NCBI GenBank assembly: GCA_023395465.1
Contig: JAEWZE010000014.1
Coordinates: forward strand, 1-13,119
Direction of reading: 5' to 3'
DNA length: 13,119 bases
From: Pseudomonadota bacterium
GTDB taxonomy: Bacteria; Pseudomonadota; Gammaproteobacteria; Xanthomonadales; Xanthomonadaceae
Shown: positions 7,849 through 13,119 of the stretch, one piece after another
Position numbering within the stretch: the stretch's first letter is position 1
Layout of the letters: every line of letters begins with the position of its first letter
Notes under the pieces: generated by a model
Databases searched by the model: none
Told to the model about the DNA's origin: nothing
Seen by the model: only the letters and a program-made list of their open reading frames with translations
Made by a program: the position numbers and the translations under genes

Positions 7849-8609
7849 GCCGCCGTGCCGTCGGCGCCGCCGGCGAATCCGGGCCAGTAGGCGCTGTCGG
7901 GCGTGGGCCGGCTGCCGAAGATCGCGGTACCCACGCGCACCGTGGTGGCGCCTTCGGCGATCGCCAGGTCGAAGTCCCCGGACATGCCCATCGACAGCTC
8001 GTCCATCGCGATGCCGTCGGGCGCGTCCTGGCGCAGGCGGTCGCGCAGCCCGCGCAGGCGCGCGAAGCACGGACGCACGCGCGCCGCGTCGTCGGAGAAC
8101 AGCGCCAGCGTCATCAGCCCGCGCACGCGCAGCGAGGAGAACGCCGGCAGCTGCCGCACGAAGCCGGGCACGTCCTCGGGCGCCAGCCCGAACTTGGTGG
8201 TCTCGCCGGAGGTGTTGACCTGCACCAGTACGTCCAGTGCGCGGCCCTGTTTCTGCAGCTGCGCATCCAGCGCCTGCGCCACGCGCAGGCTGTCGAGTGC
8301 CTGGAATTCGCTGGCGAAGCGCGCCGCGTACTTGGCCTTGTTGGTCTGCAGGTGCCCGATCAGCACCCAGCGCAGGTCGGCCAGGTCAGCCATGGCTTCC
8401 CACTTGCCCAGCGCCTCCTGCACCTTGTTCTCGCCCAGTTCGCGCAGGCCGATGCCATGGGCCAGGCGCAGCCGCGCCTCGTCGACGGTCTTGCTGACCG
8501 GCAGCAGGCGCACGTCGCCGGGATCGCGGCCGGCGGCGCGGCAGGCCGCCGCGATGCGGGTGCGGATGGCGTCGAGGTTGCCCTGCAGTTGCGCGGCGTA
8601 GGTCTCCAT
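7845..8609 (-). CDS. yggS: YggS/PLPBP pyridoxal phosphate homeostasis protein
   Basis: This 254-residue single-domain protein has the alanine-racemase-like TIM barrel that binds PLP and buffers its free level. It has no known catalytic activity. Lys40 in LLPVSKT is the predicted Schiff-base lysine. Other family blocks are LRELGENKVQEA, WVLIGHLQTNKAK, LVQVNTSGETTKFGL, LSMGMSGDFDLAIAEGATTV and VRVGTAIFG near the C-terminus. I start it at ATG 8609 with a plausible GGGGA about ten bases upstream, inside the end of hemF. It lies 4 bases after hemF and overlaps pdxY by 4, so the PLP carrier and the PLP-making kinase are translated from neighbouring frames. The tail after IFGSRP is short and alanine/glycine-rich. 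Confidence 0.95.
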   Translation of the reverse strand: METYAAQLQGNLDAIRTRIAAACRAAGRDPGDVRLLPVSKTVDEARLRLAHGIGLRELGENKVQEALGKWEAMADLADLRWVLIGHLQTNKAKYAARFASEFQALDSLRVAQALDAQLQKQGRALDVLVQVNTSGETTKFGLAPEDVPGFVRQLPAFSSLRVRGLMTLALFSDDAARVRPCFARLRGLRDRLRQDAPDGIAMDELSMGMSGDFDLAIAEGATTVRVGTAIFGSRPTPDSAYWPGFAGGADGTAA

Positions 8610-8613
8610 GGCG

Positions 8614-9552
8614 TCAGGTCCCCGCCAGCCAGTCGCGTGGCACCAGGTAGTCGTGCAGGCGCGCCTCGAGGCTGCCCGGTTCGGGCGCGTAGCCGTATTC
8701 CCAGCGCACCAGCGGCGGCAGGCTCATCAGGATCGATTCGGCGCGGCCGCCGCTCTGCAGGCCGAAGTGGGTGCCGCGGTCGTAGACCAGGTTGAACTCG
8801 ACGTAGCGGCCGCGCCGGTACAGCTGGAATTCGCGTTCGCGCTCGCCGTAGGGCGTGTCCTTGCGGCGTTCGACGATCGGCAGGTAGGCCTCGAGGAAGC
8901 CGTCGCCGACCGCGCGCAGGTAGGCGAAGTCCTGCTCGAGGTCGTCATGCAGGTCGTCGAAGAACAGGCCGCCGATGCCGCGCGTCTCGTTGCGGTGCTT
9001 CAGGTAGAAATACTCGTCGCACCAGCGCTTGTGCGCCTCGTAGCGCGCCTGGCCGCCGAATGGCTCGCACAGCGCGCGCGCGGTGCGGTGCCAGTGCCGC
9101 ACGTCCTCGTCGACGGGATAGAACGGGGTCAGGTCGAAGCCGCCGCCGAACCACCAGGCCACAGTTTCGCCATCGCGCCGCGCCCGGAAGTGGCGCACGT
9201 TGGCGTGGGTGGTGGGCAGGTGCGGATTGCGCGGATGGAATACCAGCGACACGCCCACCGCCTGCCAGGACGCGCCGGCGAGCTCCGGCCGCGCCGCGGT
9301 GGCCGAGGGCGGCAGCGTGTCGCCGGAGACATCGGAGAATCCGATGCCGGCCTGCTCGAACACCGCGCCGTCGCGCAGGATCCGCGTGCGGCCACCGCCG
9401 CGCAGGTGGGTGCTGGCGTCGGCGGGATCGCGCTGCCAGGCGTCCTCCACGAAGCGGGCCCGGCCATCGGCGGTTTCGATGGCGGCGCAGATGCGGTCCT
9501 GCAGGCCGGTGAGGTAGTCGCGGATGTCGTCGAATCGGTCCATGCGCGACAT
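8614..9552 (-). CDS. hemF: Oxygen-dependent coproporphyrinogen III oxidase
   Basis: HemF converts coproporphyrinogen III to protoporphyrinogen IX by two oxidative decarboxylations, using O2, in the cytosolic haem pathway. The sequence closely follows E. coli HemF as I remember it: FVEDAWQR, ILRDGAVFEQAG, VSLVFHPRNPHLPTTHANVR, WWFGGGFDLTPFY, HWHRTAR, RWCDEYFYLKHRNETRGIGG, YLPIVERR, YRRGRYVEFNLVYDRGT and MSLPPLVRWEY. Four conserved histidines are present at 106, 116, 155 and 186. With 312 residues it is slightly longer than the E. coli protein, mainly through about nine extra residues (DPADASTHL) after WQR at 39-41. ATG 9552 and ATG 9543 are both possible starts, and neither has a Shine-Dalgarno. 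It is the first gene of the hemF-yggS-pdxY cluster. An aerobic or facultative lifestyle is implied. Confidence 0.97.
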   Translation of the reverse strand: MSRMDRFDDIRDYLTGLQDRICAAIETADGRARFVEDAWQRDPADASTHLRGGGRTRILRDGAVFEQAGIGFSDVSGDTLPPSATAARPELAGASWQAVGVSLVFHPRNPHLPTTHANVRHFRARRDGETVAWWFGGGFDLTPFYPVDEDVRHWHRTARALCEPFGGQARYEAHKRWCDEYFYLKHRNETRGIGGLFFDDLHDDLEQDFAYLRAVGDGFLEAYLPIVERRKDTPYGEREREFQLYRRGRYVEFNLVYDRGTHFGLQSGGRAESILMSLPPLVRWEYGYAPEPGSLEARLHDYLVPRDWLAGT

Positions 9553-9599
9553 TCTAGGCGCGCCGGGTATGGCTGGCGTTGCGCCGGATCAGTTGCGGA
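9553..9599 (-). other. Short gap before hemF
   Basis: This 47-base gap lies between the membrane-protein stop and hemF. It contains two direct copies of GCGCCGG (9560-9566 and 9581-9587), which may be only GC bias. No T-rich terminator, clear promoter box or Shine-Dalgarno was seen. hemF could be read through from the peptidase operon or have its own promoter further upstream. Confidence 0.3.
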
Positions 9600-10130
9600 T
9601 CAGCCGCGACCCGTTCGAGGCCCCTGCGCATCCTGCCGGTACTGCTCCAGGAGGCGGACCAGGTCGGCGACATCGCGCCTGTAGCGGTCGGGCAGGGCGC
9701 CGTGGAAGCCGCTGACCCGGCGGTTGATCCGGTGCAGGCGGCCGTCGCCGCGCGCGCCGTCGACGAAATCGAAGCCGACCATGCGCTCGAGGCCCACGCG
9801 CACCTCGCCGAAGCGCGCCACCTCCGACCAGGCGATGCGCGAGCGGCGGAACAGCGATACGACCTCGAAGCCGTCGGCGTCGAGCACCAGCGCGCTCGCG
9901 CCGGGCAGCAGGTTGACCAGGGCCACGGCCACGCCCAGGCCGAAGAACGCGATGCAGGCCCAGGCCAGCAGCGCATGGCTGGACATGATCGCGATCCCGG
10001 CCCAGACCAGGGCCGCGCAGATGGCGGCCGTCGCCCGCCCTCGCGCCGGCGACGGCCGCAGGACCTGCGTGGCGCCCGGTGGCGCGCCCGCGAAGCCGGG
10101 GTCGTTGCCTGCCGGGCGCACGGGGCTCAC
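9600..10130 (-). CDS. Small membrane protein, STM3941/PH-like family
   Basis: This 176-residue predicted inner-membrane protein has two hydrophobic segments at about 34-52 and 54-76, with a very short turn between them. A soluble C-terminal domain follows, beginning LLPGASALVLDADGFEVVSL, then RIAWSEVARFGEV, and ending with ALPDRYRRDVADLVRLLEQY. This pattern (two TM, then a bacterial PH-like sheet and a short final helix) resembles the uncharacterised STM3941 family, whose function is unknown to me. I start it at GTG 10130, which overlaps the stop of the upstream peptidase gene as GTGA. There is no Shine-Dalgarno and no later in-frame start that keeps both membrane segments. The frame stays open upstream to 12509, but that is only the shadow of the peptidase gene. 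The coupling to a secreted peptidase hints at joint expression but does not prove joint function. Confidence 0.72.
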   Translation of the reverse strand: MSPVRPAGNDPGFAGAPPGATQVLRPSPARGRATAAICAALVWAGIAIMSSHALLAWACIAFFGLGVAVALVNLLPGASALVLDADGFEVVSLFRRSRIAWSEVARFGEVRVGLERMVGFDFVDGARGDGRLHRINRRVSGFHGALPDRYRRDVADLVRLLEQYRQDAQGPRTGRG

Positions 10131-12499
10131 TTCAACGCGCGTTCGAACAGTTCCAGGATCCGCCGGTACTGGTCGTACCAGGAATCGGCGTGCACGTAAC
10201 CGTGGCGTTCCATCGGATAGCTGGCCAGCTCCCACTTGTCCTTGCGCAGCTCGATCAGCCGCTGTGCCAGCACCACCGAGTCGCGGTAGAACACGTTGTC
10301 GTCGATCATGCCGTGCGCGATCAGCAGGTGGTCCTGCAGCCCGGCGGCGTATTCGATCGGAGACGACTTGCGATAAGCCTCGGGATCGATGTCCGGGGTA
10401 TTGAGGATGTTGGCGGTGTAGGTGTGGTTGTACTGGCTCCAGTCGGTGACCGGGCGCAGCGCGGCGCCGGCCTTGAACTTGCCCGGTTCGCGGAACAGCG
10501 CCATGAAGCTCATGAAGCCGCCGTAGCTGCCGCCGTAGATGCCCACGCGCTCGCGATCGGCCTGGCGGTGCTCGACCAGCCAGTCGATGCCGTCCAGGTA
10601 ATCCTCCAGTTCCGGATGGCCCATCTGCCGGTAGATCGCGGTGCGCCAGTCGCGGCCGTAGCCCTCGGAGGCGCGGAAGTCCAGGTCGAGCACGATGTAG
10701 CCCTGCTGCACCAGCAGGTTGTGGAACATCTGCTCGCGGAAGTAGTTCGGATAGCGGTCGCTGACGTTCTGCAGGTAGCCGGCGCCATGCACGAACAGCA
10801 CCACCGGGTAGGTCCGTCCCGGTTCCATCGTCGCAGGGCCGTAGTACTTGCCCCAGATCGTGCCGGCGCCGTGCTTCGAGGGCACCTGCACGACCTGCGG
10901 CTGCAGCCAGTCGAAGGCACGGTACTCGTCGCTGCGAGTATCGGTGAGCGTGCGCAGGTTGCCGCCGTCGGCGTCCATCACCGCCAGCTGCGGCGGCACG
11001 TAGCTCGAGGAGTGCCGCAGCAGCAGCCGCGCGCCGTCGGGCGATGCCACGAAATCCTCGACGCCGCCGAGCTGCGTCAGCTCCGCGACCTCGCCCCCGG
11101 TCGCCGGCACGGTGCACAGTTCGTAGTCGCCCGGTCGGGCGCGGTTGCAGGTGAAGTGGAAGCGCGCGCCGTCCGGTGCCAGCGCCGGCTGCGAGACCTC
11201 CCAGCGACCCGAGGTCAGCGCCGTCGCGCGGCCGCGGCCGGCATCGACCGTGTACAGGTGCGCATGCCCGCTTTCCTCGGACACGAACCACAGCCTGCGC
11301 TGGTCGGGCAGCCAGCCGAACTCGTTGAAGCTCCAGTTCACCCAGGCCGGGTCGGTGAGGCGGTGGCGCGACTGCAGCGTGCCGGCTTCCGGCTGCAGGG
11401 TCGCCAGCCAGCGGTCCTTGTTGTCCACCGAGTGCAGCATCAGCGCCAGGTGGCGCGAGTCCGCGCTCCACAGCAGGCCGTCCGTGCTGTCCTCCAGGCG
11501 CAGCGCGCGCGCGCCCTTGAGCGGCTCCTTGTCCGCGGCCTTGCGCAGCGCCGCCAGCGGATCCTGGTCGATGCCGGGCAGGGTGGCGGTGGACAGCTCG
11601 CGGCGCGAGCCGTCGTGCATGTCGACCAGCCAGAAGGTCTGCGCGCGCGGGAGGTTGCGGCCGACGCGGGTGCGCACGTCCTCGAACTCCTCGTAGCCCG
11701 ATTCGGTGACGTACCTGGGCATCTTGCCGCCCTGCCCGCGATCGTCGGACTTGCGTTCGGTCGCGACCGCGAGCCAGCGGCCGTCGGGCGACAGCGCGGT
11801 GGCGGCGATCTCCACGTCCTTGCCCAGGTAGACCGGCGCCGGCGCGCGCGAAGGATCGGCGCGGCGCAGTTCGGCCTCGCGCTTGCGTTGCGCCTCGCGG
11901 CGCTCGCGCTCGGTCCGCAGCGTCTCCACCAGCCGCAGCTCCTCGTCGCGCAGCAGGTCGGGCTTCGGCGCCGCGGCCGGGTCGTCCTGGGCCTGCGGCG
12001 AGGCGGCGTGGGTCGTGGCGCCGTCGCGCGCGCTCCAGCGGAACCAGTCGTGGCCGCTGCGCCAGACCAGGGCGCCATCGCTGGACCAGCGCGGCGTGGC
12101 TTCGGTCGCGTCGCTGCGGGTGAGCTGGGTCAGCGCGCCGTTGCGCAGGTCGCGCACGAACACGTCGCCATTGCGCACGAACGCCATGCGCGTGCGTTGC
12201 GGATCGAGCACCGGCTGCGCGGCGTCGATGCCGGCGCGCGACGCGCCGTCGACGATCCGCGCCTGGCCGCCGTCGATGTCCTGCACGTACAGGTCGCGGA
12301 TGCCGCTGCCCTCGCGCTTGAGCGGGTAATAGGCCTGGCGTCCGTCCCACGACCACCAGGCCTGTTCCACCGCCGGCCCGATCCAGTCCGGATCGGCCAT
12401 GATCCGGTCCAGCGTCAGCGGTTGCGCGGGTTGCGCCTGTGCCATGGCGGCGAAGGCGGACAGGAACAGGCAGGACAGCAGCGGAGCGGATCGTGGCAT
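10127..12499 (-). CDS. Secreted S9 (prolyl oligopeptidase/DPP-IV-type) serine peptidase
   Basis: This 790-residue exported peptidase probably releases dipeptides or cleaves short, proline-containing peptides in the periplasm or outside. A signal peptide (MPRSAPLLSCLFLSAFAAMA, then QA) is predicted to be cut after Ala22. Residues about 30-540 form a beta-propeller of the DPP-IV type with repeated SPDG/APDG-like blades. The alpha/beta-hydrolase domain follows with VVLFVHGAGYLQNV, nucleophile Ser658 in YGGSYGGFMSF, Asp733 in HGMIDDNVFYRDS and His766 in ERHGYVHADSW, so the triad is complete. A Glu-Glu pair (270-271, in TESGYEEFEDVRTRVG) may be the N-terminus-binding glutamates of dipeptidyl peptidases. 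An unusual charged helix-like insert lies at 181-214. ATG 12499 is chosen because it puts the signal peptide at the N-terminus. The open frame extends to 12652 but adds arginine-rich noise. No Shine-Dalgarno is visible. Confidence 0.9.
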   Translation of the reverse strand: MPRSAPLLSCLFLSAFAAMAQAQPAQPLTLDRIMADPDWIGPAVEQAWWSWDGRQAYYPLKREGSGIRDLYVQDIDGGQARIVDGASRAGIDAAQPVLDPQRTRMAFVRNGDVFVRDLRNGALTQLTRSDATEATPRWSSDGALVWRSGHDWFRWSARDGATTHAASPQAQDDPAAAPKPDLLRDEELRLVETLRTERERREAQRKREAELRRADPSRAPAPVYLGKDVEIAATALSPDGRWLAVATERKSDDRGQGGKMPRYVTESGYEEFEDVRTRVGRNLPRAQTFWLVDMHDGSRRELSTATLPGIDQDPLAALRKAADKEPLKGARALRLEDSTDGLLWSADSRHLALMLHSVDNKDRWLATLQPEAGTLQSRHRLTDPAWVNWSFNEFGWLPDQRRLWFVSEESGHAHLYTVDAGRGRATALTSGRWEVSQPALAPDGARFHFTCNRARPGDYELCTVPATGGEVAELTQLGGVEDFVASPDGARLLLRHSSSYVPPQLAVMDADGGNLRTLTDTRSDEYRAFDWLQPQVVQVPSKHGAGTIWGKYYGPATMEPGRTYPVVLFVHGAGYLQNVSDRYPNYFREQMFHNLLVQQGYIVLDLDFRASEGYGRDWRTAIYRQMGHPELEDYLDGIDWLVEHRQADRERVGIYGGSYGGFMSFMALFREPGKFKAGAALRPVTDWSQYNHTYTANILNTPDIDPEAYRKSSPIEYAAGLQDHLLIAHGMIDDNVFYRDSVVLAQRLIELRKDKWELASYPMERHGYVHADSWYDQYRRILELFERALK

Positions 12500-12679
12500 T
12501 GCGTTGCACGGGCAGCGGGAATCGCGACAGCCTAGCAGTCGCTGCGGGCGCGTCACCTGCCGGGGGTCATGCCCGTCGGAGCGGTGGTGGACCGGTCGGC
12601 CACGGCCGCCTGAACGCCGCGACGTTCCCCGCAGGGCCGATTTCCCGCACAATTCCGCGACCTGTGATCACGCGCGGAC
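12500..12679. promoter_or_regulatory. Divergent intergenic region (peptidase / ycgL)
   Basis: These 180 bases lie between two divergently read genes, so promoters for both are expected here. On the plus strand CACAAT (12648-12653) could be the ycgL -10 box, about 27 bases before its ATG, with TTCCCC 17 bases upstream as a weak -35. No good box was found for the peptidase direction. Short palindromes GACCGGTC and GTGATCAC are present, the latter just upstream of ycgL. No terminator or RNA gene was recognised. Confidence 0.35.
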
Positions 12680-12952
12680 ATGCACGCCTACGTCTACAAG
12701 AGCCAGCGCCGGGCCGACACCTACGTCTATCTCGCCGCCCGCGATGATTTCGACCGGTTGCCCGACGCGCTGCGCCAACGCCTGGGTCCGCTGCAGTTCG
12801 TGCTCGACGTGGCGCTCGTGCCCGGCCGCACGCTCGCGCGCGCGAACCCCGACGAAGTGCGCGCCAACCTGGTGCAGCGCGGTTTCCACCTGCAGTGTCC
12901 GCCGGGCACGGTCGCCGACCCGATGAGCGAGGACTGGGGCACCGATGCCTGA
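12680..12952 (+). CDS. ycgL: YcgL domain protein
   Basis: This 90-residue protein belongs to the YcgL family (PF05166), which is small, cytoplasmic, largely restricted to gammaproteobacteria and of unresolved function. The match to E. coli YcgL as recalled includes the start HAYVYKSQRRADTYVYLAAR (YIYRSSKRDQTYLYVE in E. coli), DDFDRLPDALRQRLGPLQFV, the LAR/LVNAD-like segment ARANPDEVRANLVQRGFHLQ, and a CPPG stretch in place of the family's PPP. The E. coli protein is a little longer at the C-terminus. ATG 12680 gives the family N-terminus. The upstream GCGGAC is too close to be a normal ribosome site. The gene overlaps the next one by 8 bases, so the two are probably cotranscribed. Confidence 0.9.
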   Translation: MHAYVYKSQRRADTYVYLAARDDFDRLPDALRQRLGPLQFVLDVALVPGRTLARANPDEVRANLVQRGFHLQCPPGTVADPMSEDWGTDA

Positions 12953-13119
12953 GTCCCGCGCACGCGCGCCCCGATCTGACCGACGCACTTCCGCTGCCGC
13001 CGCCGCGATCGGCCTCGCCCTGGTGCTGGCCACCGGCCTGGGCGGCGCCGTCGCGCTGCTGGCCGCGCTGCTGGCCCAGCCTGCGCTGGCGCTGGCGGTG
13101 CGCGGCTGGCGCGGCGCCC
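12945..13119 (+). CDS. Membrane protein, 5' part only (runs off window)
   Basis: ATG 12945 opens a frame that continues without a stop to the window end, 58 complete codons. It begins MPESRARAPRSDRRTSAAAA, a basic cytoplasmic-type N-terminus. It is followed by a long hydrophobic stretch (about 18-44, rich in Leu, Ala, Gly and Val), then ALALAVRGWRG. This suggests a multi-pass inner-membrane protein with a positive-inside N-terminus. The start overlaps the end of ycgL by 8 bases. I do not recognise the family from this fragment. It could also be an uncleaved anchor of a larger protein. Confidence 0.6.
   Translation, partial: MPESRARAPRSDRRTSAAAAAIGLALVLATGLGGAVALLAALLAQPALALAVRGWRGA

Noticed and set aside
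7849..8070. N-terminal extension of PdxY by 74 residues
   Set aside because: The extension is Arg/Ala-rich, lies fully within yggS, and the family N-terminus fits the ATG at 7848.
9600..12509. A single 969-codon minus-strand protein joining peptidase region and membrane protein
   Set aside because: Only the last 176 codons look like a protein. The upstream part is the wrong frame of the peptidase gene. The GTG at 10130 gives a sensible two-TM protein.
10079..12535. Plus-strand open frame of 818 codons opposite the S9 peptidase
   Set aside because: It is a shadow frame of the peptidase. The minus strand has signal peptide, propeller and full catalytic triad. The plus-strand product shows no family-like motif.
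12663..12672. CRP-like site TGTGATCACG before ycgL
   Set aside because: The half sites are adjacent instead of separated by six bases, so it does not fit the CRP consensus. It is probably a chance palindrome.
1..13119. CRISPR array, tRNA/rRNA genes, insertion sequences or attachment sites
   Set aside because: No regularly spaced repeats, tRNA-like cloverleaf, transposase or inverted repeat ends were recognised by eye. A tRNAscan or ISfinder run would settle this.

Overview
The window is very GC-rich. It carries eight complete genes and two that run off the ends, with almost no intergenic DNA. GC content, dense packing, and the character of the housekeeping genes (proteobacterial HemF, YggS, PdxY and YcgL, plus a secreted S9 peptidase) suggest a gammaproteobacterium of the Xanthomonadaceae/Lysobacteraceae type (Lysobacter, Luteimonas or similar). 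The genus is an inference.

Layout from the left edge. Bases 1-6791, all on the minus strand, form a four-gene Wadjet (JetABCD / MksBEFG-like) anti-plasmid condensin operon, transcribed jetA > jetB > jetC > jetD. The genes overlap by 4, 14 and 4 bases. JetC is an SMC-like ATPase with Walker A, signature and Walker B motifs, long coiled coils and a hinge. JetA and JetB are the kleisin-like and KITE-like partners. JetD is the Toprim nuclease subunit, with the glutamate and DxD residues visible. The last residues of JetD are lost in a run of almost pure G and C (about 1-76) that looks like a sequencing or assembly artefact at a contig end.

Bases 6982-9552 (minus) hold hemF-yggS-pdxY: oxygen-dependent coproporphyrinogen oxidase, a PLP-homeostasis protein and pyridoxal kinase. 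They are separated by 4 bases and a 4-base overlap and are very probably one operon. Bases 9600-12499 (minus) hold a secreted S9/DPP-IV-type serine peptidase followed, with a GTGA overlap, by a small two-pass membrane protein of the STM3941/PH-like type. A 180-base divergent region separates these from ycgL (plus strand, 12680-12952) and the start of an overlapping membrane-protein gene that leaves the window.

The most interesting system is the Wadjet operon. In studied members the JetABC complex extrudes loops on circular DNA and JetD cleaves small plasmids. Here it sits directly downstream of vitamin B6/haem genes, with no transposase, integrase or tRNA gene in view. Its JetA does not look like the DUF3375 JetA of type I systems. 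No RNA gene, CRISPR array or insertion sequence was seen.
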